A stretch of 64,000 bases of DNA from a bacterium (GTDB lineage Bacteria > Bacillota_I > Bacilli_A > RF39 > UBA660), in NCBI GenBank assembly GCA_019423565.1, contig JAHZBE010000001.1, forward strand, positions 1 to 64,000, written 5' to 3'. The position numbers and the translations under genes were made by a program. The stretch's first letter is position 1. Every line of letters begins with the position of its first letter. Under the pieces are notes generated by a model. It saw only the letters and a program-made list of their open reading frames with translations. It did no database searches and was not told the DNA's origin. Positions 53,660 through 62,605 of the stretch are shown piece by piece.

Positions 53660-54310
53660 ATGATAATCGCAATTGATGGACCTGCCGGAAGCGGGAAAGG
53701 AACTATCGCAAGTTTAGTTTCAAAAAAATTAAATTTAGTTAATATTGATACAGGAGCAACTTATAGATGTGTTGCACTTGAAATGTTAAAAGAAGGAGTA
53801 AGTTTAGAAGAAACTGATAAAATTATAGAAATATCAAAAAATGTTGATATAAATTTAACAGAAGACTCTAGAGTATTTTTAAATAAAGAAGAAGTAACTG
53901 ATAGAATTAGAGAAAAGGATGTTACTAAAATAGTATCACAAGTATCAAGCATAGAAAAGGTAAGAGAAAACTTAGTAGCTCTTCAAAGAAATATGGCTAA
54001 AGGTAAAAATGTAATAATGGAAGGTAGAGATATTACGACAGTAGTATTTCCAAATGCTGACTTTAAATTTTACCTTGATGCATCTTTAGATGAAAGAGTA
54101 AAAAGAAGGCTTGAACAAAATAAAGAAAAAGGTATTGATATGAGTGAAAGTGAAATAAGAGATAATATTGCTAAAAGAGATTATAATGATATGCATAAAA
54201 AAGTTGGAGCATTAAAGAAAACAAATGATCAAATATATATCGATACTAGTAATATGACTATAGATGAAGTAGTAAATAAAATAGTAAATATTGTGAAAGA
54301 AGGTAATTAA
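53660..54310 (+). CDS. cmk: Cytidylate kinase
   Basis: This 216-residue enzyme phosphorylates CMP and dCMP. The P-loop GPAGSGKGT comes right after IAIDG at the N-terminus, then DTGATYR, the CMP-binding insert, EGRDITTVVFPNADFKFYLDA and the LID-type ERVKRRLEQ. The start at 53660 has GGAGGTG upstream; an earlier in-frame start lies inside the T-box terminator. It is the first gene behind an alanine T-box and one base before alaS. In Bacillus cmk pairs instead with ypfD (ribosomal S1-like). Confidence 0.96.
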   Translation: MIIAIDGPAGSGKGTIASLVSKKLNLVNIDTGATYRCVALEMLKEGVSLEETDKIIEISKNVDINLTEDSRVFLNKEEVTDRIREKDVTKIVSQVSSIEKVRENLVALQRNMAKGKNVIMEGRDITTVVFPNADFKFYLDASLDERVKRRLEQNKEKGIDMSESEIRDNIAKRDYNDMHKKVGALKKTNDQIYIDTSNMTIDEVVNKIVNIVKEGN

Positions 54311-54311
54311 A

Positions 54312-56072
54312 ATGAATATAAGAGATAAATATATAGAATTTTTTGTAAGTAAAGGACATAAACAAATACCTAGTGCGCCAGTTGTACCAGAAAATGATCC
54401 ATCAGTATTATTTAATACAGCAGGTATGCAGCCACTTGTACCATATTTAATGGGTGAAGTTCATCCATACGGAACAAGACTTTGTGATTATCAAAAATGT
54501 ATTAGAACAAATGACTTAGATGAAGTTGGAGATGTAACTCATCATACATTCTTTGAAATGCTTGGTAACTGGTCTTTAGGTGATTATTTTAAAAAGGAAT
54601 CTATAACATGGAGTTTTGAATTATTAACAAAACATTTAAATATACCAGTTGAAAAATTATCTGTAACTGTATTTAAAGGGAATGACATTGTACCAGCAGA
54701 TAATGAATCAGCAGATTTATGGAAATCATTAGGAATTTCAGAAAACAAAATCGCATTTTTAGGAGAAGATGATAACTGGTGGCCAAATATGGAACTTACA
54801 GGACCATGTGGACCAGATACTGAAATATTCTACTGGAGAAGTGATGAAGAAGTTCCATCTAAATTTGATCCAGAAAATAATAATTGGGTAGAAATATGGA
54901 ACAATGTATTTATGCAATACAATCATAAACCAGATGGAACATTTGAACCATTAAAAAAGAAAAATGTTGATACAGGTATGGGACTTGAAAGAATAACAGC
55001 AGTACTTGAAGGAGTTAATGATAACTATGAATCAAGTATATGGAAAGGTACTATAAAGAAGATAGAAGAAATATCAGGCAAAAGTTATTATGGTAATGAA
55101 AAAGCATTTAGAATAATTGCTGATCATATTAAAGCAGCTGTATTTATTTCAAGTGATCCAGCAGGTATTAAACCAAGTAATACAGACCAAGGTTATATAC
55201 TTAGAAGATTAATTAGAAGAGCAATTAGATATGCAAAAATGATAGATATAGATATTAATAGTAATTGGGAAAGTGAAATTGCTAAAAATATAATAGATGA
55301 ATATAAAAAATATTATAGTGAATTAAGTACAAATGAAAATGTAGTTATGGAAGTACTTAAAAATGAAAAAATTAAATTTAATCGTACACTTGAAAAAGGA
55401 CTTAGAGAGTTTGAAAAAATTGTTAAAAATTTAAATGAAAATGAAATAAATAAAGATTTAGCATTTAAATTATATGATACTTATGGTTTCCCAATTGAGC
55501 TTACTTTAGAACTTGCAAAAGAAAGAGGTCTTACTGTAGATGAAAAAGGTTTCTATGAAAAATTTAAAGCACATCAAGAATTATCTAGAACAGCATCTGC
55601 TGGTAAGTTTAAAGGTGGACTTGCTGGTAACAGTTTAGTAGAAACTAAATATCATACAGCAACTCATCTTCTTAATGCAGCATTAAAGGTAGTTATTAAT
55701 AAAGATGTACACCAAAAAGGATCTAATATAACTGATGAAAGAATGCGTTTTGATTTTTCTTGTGATCATAAATTAACAGATGAAGAAAAGAAAGCAGTAG
55801 AAGATTTAGTTAATAAATGGATAGATGAGGGTCTACCTGTAACTAAAAAAGAAATGAGTAAAGAAGAAGCTATTAAATCAGGCGCTGAATGCATGTTTAT
55901 TGAGAAATATCCTGACATTGTAACAGTTTATAGTATTGGAGATGTTTCAAAAGAATTATGCGGAGGACCACATGTTAATAACACAAGTGAACTTGGTCAC
56001 TTTAAGATAAAAAAAGAAGAAGCAAGTTCTGCTGGTGTTAGAAGAATTAAGGCTATATTAGAGGAGAAATAA
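54312..56072 (+). CDS. alaS: Alanine--tRNA ligase, shortened (no DHHA1/C-Ala domain)
   Basis: This 586-residue protein charges tRNA-Ala. The class II catalytic domain is complete: VLFNTAGMQPLVPYL, HHTFFEMLGN at 77-86, TGPCGPDTEIFY, and GMGLERITAVLEG. A tRNA-recognition domain follows with GYILRRLIRRAIRYAK. The editing domain keeps its zinc ligands His448, His452, Cys550 and His554. The protein then ends, whereas typical bacterial AlaRS continues for about 290 residues with the DHHA1 and C-Ala domains. The stop is directly followed by the start of mltG, and no remnant frame is seen, so the short form looks fixed. It is probably a monomer. Confidence 0.93.
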   Translation: MNIRDKYIEFFVSKGHKQIPSAPVVPENDPSVLFNTAGMQPLVPYLMGEVHPYGTRLCDYQKCIRTNDLDEVGDVTHHTFFEMLGNWSLGDYFKKESITWSFELLTKHLNIPVEKLSVTVFKGNDIVPADNESADLWKSLGISENKIAFLGEDDNWWPNMELTGPCGPDTEIFYWRSDEEVPSKFDPENNNWVEIWNNVFMQYNHKPDGTFEPLKKKNVDTGMGLERITAVLEGVNDNYESSIWKGTIKKIEEISGKSYYGNEKAFRIIADHIKAAVFISSDPAGIKPSNTDQGYILRRLIRRAIRYAKMIDIDINSNWESEIAKNIIDEYKKYYSELSTNENVVMEVLKNEKIKFNRTLEKGLREFEKIVKNLNENEINKDLAFKLYDTYGFPIELTLELAKERGLTVDEKGFYEKFKAHQELSRTASAGKFKGGLAGNSLVETKYHTATHLLNAALKVVINKDVHQKGSNITDERMRFDFSCDHKLTDEEKKAVEDLVNKWIDEGLPVTKKEMSKEEAIKSGAECMFIEKYPDIVTVYSIGDVSKELCGGPHVNNTSELGHFKIKKEEASSAGVRRIKAILEEK

Positions 56073-57167
56073 ATGAGAAGTAAGAAGAATAAAAAGAAGA
56101 GTAAATTTAAAAAAATATTTATATTACCTATAGTAGTTATAGTGCTTGTAATTATTTCATGTATTTATTGTTATATATGTACGACTCCAGTAAGTAAAAA
56201 GAGTGATAAAGTAACATTTGAAATAACATCAGGTTCTACAATAAAAGATATAGCGACAACTCTTAAAGATGAGGAATTAATTAGAAATTATTACTTTTTC
56301 TTAGCGTATGTAAAAATAAATAAAATAAGTGGTATGCAGGCTGGTGATTATTCTCTTGATAAAAATATGAGTTTAAAAGAAATAACTGATATTCTAAAAA
56401 AAGGAAGTAATGTTACTAATAAAGAAATAACTATAACTTTTAAAGAAGGAAAAACAATGAGATCAATTGCTAAAACAATAAATGAAAATACTACTAATAG
56501 TTATGAAGACGTATTTGAAGCATTATCAGATAATGATTATATTAAAACATTAATTAATAAATATTGGTTTTTAGATGATGTTATATTAGATAGTAATATA
56601 TATTATCCTTTAGAAGGTTATTTAGCACCTGATACATATAATTTTAAAGTAAATGCTAGCGTAGAAGATATATTTGAAAAGATGTTAGATCAAACAAATA
56701 AAATATTAACTGAATACAAAAGTGGAATTGAATCATCTAATTTTAAAGTTCATCAAATATTAACACTTGCTTCAATGGTTGAAAGTGAAGGTGTTTCATT
56801 AGAAGATAGAAAAAATATTGCTGGAGTATTTATAAATAGATTAAATAAAAATATGGCATTAGGTAGTGATGTAACAACGTATTATGCATCAAAAATAGAA
56901 CTAGGTGAAAGAGATCTTTATATGTCTGAAATAAATAGTGATAATCCATATAATACTAGAAGTGCTAAAAATGCTGGTAAACTTCCAGTAGGTCCAATAT
57001 GTAATCCTAGTAAAGGTGCGATTGAAGCTGTTATAAGTTACACACCAAATGATTATTTATATTTCGTTGCAGATAAAAATATGAAAGTATATTTTACTAA
57101 AACAGATGCAGAACATAATAAGAAAATACAAGAACTAAAAAAACAAGGTTTATGGTTTGAATATTAA
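56073..57167 (+). CDS. mltG: Endolytic peptidoglycan transglycosylase MltG
   Basis: This 364-residue YceG-family enzyme cuts nascent glycan strands. It has a lysine-rich N-terminus, one membrane helix at about 13-34 (ILPIVVIVLVIISCIYCYI), a LysM-like region (SGSTIKDIATTLKDEELIRN) and the catalytic domain. The latter shows LEGYLAPDTY, LASMVESEGV with the catalytic Glu, and INRLNKNMALGSDVTTYYA. The final NPSKGAIEAVI...YLYFVAD is also typical. It starts at the base after the alaS stop, without a spacer. Confidence 0.95.
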   Translation: MRSKKNKKKSKFKKIFILPIVVIVLVIISCIYCYICTTPVSKKSDKVTFEITSGSTIKDIATTLKDEELIRNYYFFLAYVKINKISGMQAGDYSLDKNMSLKEITDILKKGSNVTNKEITITFKEGKTMRSIAKTINENTTNSYEDVFEALSDNDYIKTLINKYWFLDDVILDSNIYYPLEGYLAPDTYNFKVNASVEDIFEKMLDQTNKILTEYKSGIESSNFKVHQILTLASMVESEGVSLEDRKNIAGVFINRLNKNMALGSDVTTYYASKIELGERDLYMSEINSDNPYNTRSAKNAGKLPVGPICNPSKGAIEAVISYTPNDYLYFVADKNMKVYFTKTDAEHNKKIQELKKQGLWFEY

Positions 57168-57191
57168 AATTAACTTCGGTTAATTTTTTTC
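57166..57191 (+). terminator. Intrinsic terminator with UUCG tetraloop
   Basis: A 9-bp stem aaaattaac/gttaatttt is closed by C(TTCG)G, an extra-stable tetraloop, and followed by a T-tract. It ends the cmk-alaS-mltG unit. Confidence 0.9.
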
Positions 57192-57221
57192 TTAAAAAGG
57201 TTTCTTTTATTAATGGTTTTA

Positions 57222-57230
57222 TGCTATAAT
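57222..57230 (+). promoter_or_regulatory. Extended -10 promoter of ruvAB
   Basis: TGCTATAAT lies 21 bp before the ruvA ATG; a consensus -35 is lacking. Confidence 0.55.
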
Positions 57231-57251
57231 TTAAAGTAGGAGTGATAACAT

Positions 57252-57800
57252 ATGTTCGAATATATAAATGGAAAAGTAACTATAATTGAAAGTGGATATA
57301 TAGTAATAGATAATAATGGTATTGGATATAAAATATTTGTAGGAAGTCCATATTCATTTAATATAGATGAAGAATATAAAGTATATTTATATCAAAATAT
57401 TAGAGAAGATGAAAATACTTTATTTGGATTTAAAACAAAAGAAGAAAGAGATATGTTTTTAAAACTAATTAATGTTAAAGGACTTGGTCCTAAAATGGCT
57501 CTTCCTATGCTTGCTGCTGGAAAAGTAGAAGGAATTGTTGATGCAATAGAAAGAGAAAATATACTTTATTTAAAGAAATTTCCTAAGATTGGCGATAAAG
57601 TAGCAAGACAAATCATACTTGATTTAAAAGGTAAACTTGTAAATAAAGAAGAATCATCTAAAGTAAATGAAGAACTTGTTTTAGCACTTAATGCATTAGG
57701 ATATAAAAATTCTGATATAAATAAAGTTGTAAAAAATGTACCAAGTAATTTAAAAATAGAAGATCAAATAAAAGAAGCATTAAAATTATTATTAAAATAA
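57252..57800 (+). CDS. ruvA: Holliday junction branch-migration protein RuvA
   Basis: This 182-residue protein binds four-way junctions as a tetramer and positions RuvB. The N-terminal OB-fold (MFEYINGKVTIIESGYIVIDNNGIGYKIFV) is followed by two helix-hairpin-helix motifs, seen as LINVKGLGPKMALPMLA and LKKFPKIGDKVARQIILDLKGKL. The C-terminal domain, EELVLALNALGYKNSDI, contacts RuvB. The start has AGGAGTGA upstream. It lies 14 bp before ruvB. Confidence 0.97.
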   Translation: MFEYINGKVTIIESGYIVIDNNGIGYKIFVGSPYSFNIDEEYKVYLYQNIREDENTLFGFKTKEERDMFLKLINVKGLGPKMALPMLAAGKVEGIVDAIERENILYLKKFPKIGDKVARQIILDLKGKLVNKEESSKVNEELVLALNALGYKNSDINKVVKNVPSNLKIEDQIKEALKLLLK

Positions 57801-57814
57801 AGGAGGCAAAATAA

Positions 57815-58819
57815 ATGGATAGAGTACAAGATGCAGAAAAAACAGAAGAAGATAATTATGAATTATCACTAAGACCTAAATATTTAAGAGAATATATTGG
57901 CCAAAAGGATGTTAAAGAAAATATTGATGTTTTTATTAAGGCTGCTAAATTAAGAGATGAACCGTTAGATCATACTTTACTTTATGGTCCTCCTGGACTT
58001 GGTAAAACAACACTTGCATTTATAATTGCAAATGAACTAGGTAGTAATATAAAAACATCTAGTGGACCCGCAATTGAAAAAACTGGTGATTTAGCTGCAG
58101 TACTTTCAAGTTTAGAGCCTGGTGATGTACTTTTTATAGATGAAATTCATAGAATGCCAAGAGTAGTAGAAGAAGTACTTTATTCTGCTATGGAAGATTT
58201 TACACTTGATATAATCATAGGAAATGATGGTTCATCTAGAAGTATAAAAATAGATTTACCACCTTTTACTTTAGTTGGAGCAACTACTAGAGTTGGAGAT
58301 TTAACTTCACCACTAAGAGATAGATTTGGTATTATATCAAAACTTGAATATTATACAATTGAAGATTTATGTAATATTATTAAAAGAACAGCGGATGTAT
58401 TTGAAGTAGGAATTGAGGAGGCTGCTGCACTTGAACTTGCTAAAAGAGCAAGAGGTACACCAAGAATTGCCAATCGTCTTTTAAAAAGGGTTAGAGATTT
58501 TGCCTTAGTTGAAGGACTTGGAACAATAACACTTGATATAACTAAAAAGTCATTAGATAGATTAAAGGTTGACTCTGAAGGACTAGATGATACAGATCAT
58601 AACTTATTAAAATCAATTATATATAAATTTAATGGAGGACCAGTTGGAATAGATGCACTAGCCGCATCTATCGGAGAAGAAGCCTCTACAATAGAAGATG
58701 TATATGAACCATATTTACTTCAAAATGGTTTCTTAAAAAGAACTAATAGGGGTAGAGTTGTAACAGAAAAAGCATATAAACATCTTGGAATTGATTACCA
58801 AAAAAGTATGTTTGATTAA
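57815..58819 (+). CDS. ruvB: Holliday junction helicase RuvB
   Basis: This 334-residue AAA+ motor drives branch migration. It begins ELSLRPKYLREYIGQKDVKENI and has Walker A GPPGLGKTT, Walker B LFIDEIHRM, sensor 1 GATTRVG, the arginine finger region LRDRFGI, and a winged-helix C-terminus with NGFLKRTNRGRVVTEKAYKHL. AAGGAGG precedes the ATG. Confidence 0.98.
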   Translation: MDRVQDAEKTEEDNYELSLRPKYLREYIGQKDVKENIDVFIKAAKLRDEPLDHTLLYGPPGLGKTTLAFIIANELGSNIKTSSGPAIEKTGDLAAVLSSLEPGDVLFIDEIHRMPRVVEEVLYSAMEDFTLDIIIGNDGSSRSIKIDLPPFTLVGATTRVGDLTSPLRDRFGIISKLEYYTIEDLCNIIKRTADVFEVGIEEAAALELAKRARGTPRIANRLLKRVRDFALVEGLGTITLDITKKSLDRLKVDSEGLDDTDHNLLKSIIYKFNGGPVGIDALAASIGEEASTIEDVYEPYLLQNGFLKRTNRGRVVTEKAYKHLGIDYQKSMFD

Positions 58820-58844
58820 AGAGTTTTATAGAAAACTCTTTTAG
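58818..58844 (+). terminator. Intrinsic terminator after ruvB
   Basis: A perfect 10-bp stem aaagagtttt/aaaactcttt with a 4-nt loop overlaps the end of the stop codon; a short T-run follows. Confidence 0.75.
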
Positions 58845-58848
58845 TATG

Positions 58849-58857
58849 TGTTATAAT
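58849..58857 (+). promoter_or_regulatory. Extended -10 promoter of gene 58879-queA
   Basis: TGTTATAAT lies 21 bp before the ATG at 58879. It directly follows the ruvB terminator, which occupies the -35 region. Confidence 0.55.
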
Positions 58858-58878
58858 GTTTTTTAAAGGTGAAGTGTT

Positions 58879-59802
58879 ATGGATAATATTGTTGATATAA
58901 GTGATAGATTTAATATTCAAAATAAAAAATTAGAAATATTTAATAATGTAGCGAAGAAGAAAGATTTAAGAAAAAGAATCAGTAGTTATGAAGTGCATTA
59001 TCAAGACTTATTAACAAATTTTGATAAAATATATGACAAATTACAAAAAGGTTTATGGAGTAATAGAAGTGATAATCAATTCGTAAATGGATTTGAAGCT
59101 ATAACATCATCTGATAATGATGAACAAAAATACATAAATGAACTTGAATTTATTTCTTTGTATGATTTATTAAAAGATGATTTATATAAAATAAAAGAAG
59201 AATATATAAGTGTTTTACTATATACTTATACTTTATTTGAAAAAGTTTCAAAAACTGAATATAAAAAACTTATCGAATGTTTATCAAATGAACAAATAAT
59301 TTCTAAACTTGATAAAAAAACTACTGATGGTGAAAGAGAAGCTGAAATTTTTGATTATTTTGAATGTATTATGAATGGAATAAATCCTACTGCAGAAGTT
59401 TTGTTCGTAGATGAAAATGAAAATCAGTCAAATACATTAAATAACGTGATATTAACAATAGATAAGATATATAATTTCTATATAGAACAAGCCATATTTT
59501 TAAAAAGTTATGATATTCTTAATGAAGATGTATTAAGCGACATTAGCAAAATATTGCTTATAAAGAAATATAGTAATAAAAATCAAATTAAATTTATTGA
59601 ATTATCAAAAATTGTTAAGGAAATTTCTCTTAATTTACTGCAAAATATAGAAAATATTATTTCACTTACTAATATATTTTTATTCTTTGATAAAGAAATA
59701 GATAATATTAGTTTAGATACTCTTGAAAAAATGTTAATAGATAAAATAATGCCTAAAAAGAATATTGATGAAATTAAACAGGCACATGAAAGGAAGATGT
59801 AA
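58879..59802 (+). CDS. Unknown protein co-transcribed with queA
   Basis: This gene encodes 307 residues from ATG 58879, with AAAGGTGAAG upstream. It is acidic and helical throughout, with no signal peptide or membrane segment. The N-terminus is DNIVDISDRFNIQNKKLEIF. Distinctive stretches are EREAEIFDYFECIMNGINPTAEVLFVDENENQ and a long C-terminal helical part. I do not recognise it. Its stop codon is immediately followed by the queA start, so it is translationally coupled to queuosine synthesis, though a shared role is not shown. Confidence 0.72.
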   Translation: MDNIVDISDRFNIQNKKLEIFNNVAKKKDLRKRISSYEVHYQDLLTNFDKIYDKLQKGLWSNRSDNQFVNGFEAITSSDNDEQKYINELEFISLYDLLKDDLYKIKEEYISVLLYTYTLFEKVSKTEYKKLIECLSNEQIISKLDKKTTDGEREAEIFDYFECIMNGINPTAEVLFVDENENQSNTLNNVILTIDKIYNFYIEQAIFLKSYDILNEDVLSDISKILLIKKYSNKNQIKFIELSKIVKEISLNLLQNIENIISLTNIFLFFDKEIDNISLDTLEKMLIDKIMPKKNIDEIKQAHERKM

Positions 59803-60825
59803 ATGAAAACAGATGATTTTGATTATTATTTACCAGAAGAATTAATCGCGCAAACTCCAATAAAAGAAAGGGACCATTCAAGACTTTTAGTACTTGATAA
59901 AAAAACTGGTGAAATTACGCATGAGAGATTTGATCATATAATAAATTATTTAAATAAAGGTGATGTACTTGTTATAAATAATACAAAAGTAATACCCGCT
60001 AGAATAATAGGTACTAAAGAAGAAACTGGGGCAGTTATTGAAGTGCTTATGTTAAAAGACCTTGGTTCTGATGAATGGGAATGTTTATGTAAACCAGCTA
60101 AAAGAGTAAAGGAAGGAACTATTATTAAATTTTCTGATGATTTAAAAGTAGAATGCACCAAGGTATTAGATGATGGTATTAGACATTTTAAATTTATATA
60201 TGAGGGAATACTTTTAGAAATATTAGATAGATTAGGTGAAATGCCACTTCCACCTTATATACATGAAAAATTAGAAGATAAAAATAGATATCAAACAGTA
60301 TATGCTAAAGAAGAAGGTAGTGCAGCAGCACCTACCGCTGGCCTTCATTTTACAAAAGAATTGCTAGAAAAAATAAAAGAAAAAGGTATTGATATAGAAG
60401 AGGTTACTCTTCATGTTGGACTTGGTACATTTAGACCTGTACAGGTAGAAGATGTAACTAAACATAAAATGCATAGTGAATTTTATATGATGAGTAAAGA
60501 GACTGCGGAAAAACTTAATAAAGCAAAAAAAGAAGGAAGAAGAATAATTGCAGTTGGTACAACATCAACAAGAACACTAGAAACAATAATGAGTCTTTAT
60601 GGTGAATTTAAAGCATGTTCTGGATGGACAGAAATATTTATATATCCTGGATTTGAATTTAAAGGAATTGATTCATTAATTACAAATTTTCATTTACCAA
60701 AATCAACACTTGTTATGCTTGTAAGTGCTTTTGCAGGTAAAGAAAAAATAATGAATGCATATAATGAAGCAGTTAAAAATAAATATAGATTCTTTTCATT
60801 TGGTGATTCAATGTTTATAAAATAA
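59803..60825 (+). CDS. queA: S-adenosylmethionine:tRNA ribosyltransferase-isomerase QueA
   Basis: This 340-residue enzyme builds epoxyqueuosine on tRNA using the ribosyl group of SAM. Family motifs are FDYYLPEELIAQTPIKERDHSRLLVLD at the start, VLVINNTKVIPARIIG, LGEMPLPPYIHEKLED, YQTVYAKEEGSAAAPTAGLHFT, VTLHVGLGTFRPVQVEDV and TNFHLPKSTLVMLVSAFAG. The start abuts the preceding stop; AAAGGAAG lies upstream. tgt, the enzyme acting earlier in the pathway, lies 0.6 kb downstream. Confidence 0.98.
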   Translation: MKTDDFDYYLPEELIAQTPIKERDHSRLLVLDKKTGEITHERFDHIINYLNKGDVLVINNTKVIPARIIGTKEETGAVIEVLMLKDLGSDEWECLCKPAKRVKEGTIIKFSDDLKVECTKVLDDGIRHFKFIYEGILLEILDRLGEMPLPPYIHEKLEDKNRYQTVYAKEEGSAAAPTAGLHFTKELLEKIKEKGIDIEEVTLHVGLGTFRPVQVEDVTKHKMHSEFYMMSKETAEKLNKAKKEGRRIIAVGTTSTRTLETIMSLYGEFKACSGWTEIFIYPGFEFKGIDSLITNFHLPKSTLVMLVSAFAGKEKIMNAYNEAVKNKYRFFSFGDSMFIK

Positions 60826-60853
60826 AAAAATTAGGATTTTTTTCCTAATTTTT
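60826..60853. terminator. Bidirectional terminator between queA and the convergent gene
   Basis: An 11-bp stem aaaaattagga/tcctaattttt with a T6 loop is flanked by A and T runs. It contains the stop codon of the reverse-strand gene. Confidence 0.85.
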
Positions 60854-61331
60854 TTATTAGTACAGAACTATTTGATTTATTAAATCTTTTTGCATATTCT
60901 CTTTCATATTCAATTAATTTTGGATCATAAAATCCGAGAATTTTGTTAGATTGTAATTCAATATTTTTATCATTTTTAGATTTTAAAAATATTTTTAACG
61001 CTATTAGTTTTGGATCAACAGCTTCAATAAGTAATATGATTGATTCTTGTGGCGTATAAAATTTGTTGAACGTATTTACTTTATTAATATATGAGAGGAT
61101 AATATAATATTTGTAATTTTTAATTCGTTCTTGTTCTTTAAATAATGTCTTTTCATTGATTACTTTTGCTTCTTTAATTAGTTCATTTCTTTTTTCATCT
61201 GTAATTTCGTTAAATCCTTCATAATTTGTTATTCTTAAGTGAAATCTTGATTTAGTAGTTGCCTTAAACCATTCTATTTTTTTAGCTGAGTAACATACTT
61301 CATCAATAAAAACATCTCTTTCATTTATCAT
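60831..61331 (-). CDS. Unknown protein, reverse strand between queA and tgt
   Basis: This gene encodes 166 residues. The start at 61331 is chosen because AAAGGAAA lies about 9 nt upstream; an in-frame ATG at 61349 lies within that ribosome-binding site. The protein is basic (ending VLIKKLGKKS) and mixed alpha/beta, with YYIILSYINKVNTFNKFYTPQESIILLIEAVDPKLIALKIF in the centre. No signal is visible. It interrupts the usual queA-tgt neighbours in the opposite direction, suggesting a later insertion. Not recognised. Confidence 0.7.
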   Translation of the reverse strand: MINERDVFIDEVCYSAKKIEWFKATTKSRFHLRITNYEGFNEITDEKRNELIKEAKVINEKTLFKEQERIKNYKYYIILSYINKVNTFNKFYTPQESIILLIEAVDPKLIALKIFLKSKNDKNIELQSNKILGFYDPKLIEYEREYAKRFNKSNSSVLIKKLGKKS

Positions 61332-61395
61332 AAAAAAATTTCCTTTCATTAATGCTGCATATTATATAATAACTATTAAAAAAAGTCAAAATTTG

Positions 61396-61404
61396 TGTTA
61401 TAAT
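61396..61404 (+). promoter_or_regulatory. Extended -10 promoter of tgt
   Basis: TGTTATAAT lies 17 bp before the tgt ATG. The -35 region is poor. Confidence 0.55.
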
Positions 61405-61421
61405 CTCTTTTGAGGTGCATT

Positions 61422-62546
61422 ATGAAAATTAAATACGAATTATTAAAAACAGAAAAAAATACAAAAGCAAGAAATGGAATATTACATACAAATCATGGAT
61501 CATATGAAACACCAATATTTATGCCAGTAGGAACACTTGCGAATGTTAAAACACTTGTTCCAGAAGAATTAAAAGAAATGCATAGTGCGGTAATACTATC
61601 TAATACATATCATTTATGGCTTAGACCTGGTGAAGATATAGTATCAAAAGCAGGAGGTCTTCATAAGTTTATGAATTATGATGGACCAATATTGACTGAT
61701 TCAGGTGGATTTCAAGTATTCTCACTTGCAAAACCAAAAAATATTAGTGAAGAAGGGGTTAAATTTAAAAGTCATATAGATGGAAGAGAATTATTTTTAA
61801 CACCAGAAAAAAGTATTGGAATACAAAACAAATTAGATAGTGATATAGCTATGAGTTTTGATGAATGTCCACCAGCAAGTGCAGACTATAAATATATGAA
61901 AAATAGTATTGAAAGAACACTTAGATGGGCAAAAAGAGGAAAAGATGTACATAGTAATGAAAATCAATCATTATTTGGTATTATCCAAGGCGGTGCATAT
62001 GAAGATTTAAGAAAATTTTCAGCAACAGAAACTGTTAAACTTGATTTTGATGGCTATAGTATTGGTGGTGTTGCAAATGATAATGAATCAAAAGAAGATA
62101 TGTATAAAGCAATAGATTATTCAATTCCATATATACCAGAAAATAAACCTAGATATTTAATGGGTGTTGGAGAACCAGTTGATATTATAGAAGGCGTTAT
62201 TAGAGGAATTGATATGTTTGATTGCGTTCTTCCAACTAGGATTGCAAGACATGGTAATGCCTTTACAAGAGACGGTAAAATGAATCTTAGAAATTTAAAA
62301 TTTAGAGAAGATTTTACTCCTATTGAAAGTGACTGTGATTGTTATACATGTAAACACTATACAAGAGCATATATTAGACATTTATTAGTTGCGAATGAAC
62401 AACTTGCGGGTAGATTACTTTCTATACATAATATTAGATTTTTAATAAGACTTACAGAGGATTTAAGAGAAGTAATTAAAAATGATAATATATTAGAATA
62501 TAGAGAAGAGTTTTTAAATAGATATGAAAAAAATAAAAAAGCATAA
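61422..62546 (+). CDS. tgt: Queuine/preQ1 tRNA-guanine transglycosylase
   Basis: This 374-residue TIM-barrel enzyme swaps guanine 34 for preQ1 in tRNAs with GUN anticodons. Hallmarks are LSNTYHLWLRPG, LTDSGGFQVFSL with the general-base Asp, SFDECPP, GIIQGGAYEDLR, GYSIGGVAND, the nucleophile in FDCVLPTRIARHG and the zinc site CDCYTCKHYTRAYIRHL. GAGGTG precedes the ATG at 61422. Confidence 0.98.
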   Translation: MKIKYELLKTEKNTKARNGILHTNHGSYETPIFMPVGTLANVKTLVPEELKEMHSAVILSNTYHLWLRPGEDIVSKAGGLHKFMNYDGPILTDSGGFQVFSLAKPKNISEEGVKFKSHIDGRELFLTPEKSIGIQNKLDSDIAMSFDECPPASADYKYMKNSIERTLRWAKRGKDVHSNENQSLFGIIQGGAYEDLRKFSATETVKLDFDGYSIGGVANDNESKEDMYKAIDYSIPYIPENKPRYLMGVGEPVDIIEGVIRGIDMFDCVLPTRIARHGNAFTRDGKMNLRNLKFREDFTPIESDCDCYTCKHYTRAYIRHLLVANEQLAGRLLSIHNIRFLIRLTEDLREVIKNDNILEYREEFLNRYEKNKKA

Positions 62547-62605
62547 TTTAAAAATTAAAAATAACTAGATACGTGGTACAGTAATACAATTAGAGAGTGA
62601 TGATA

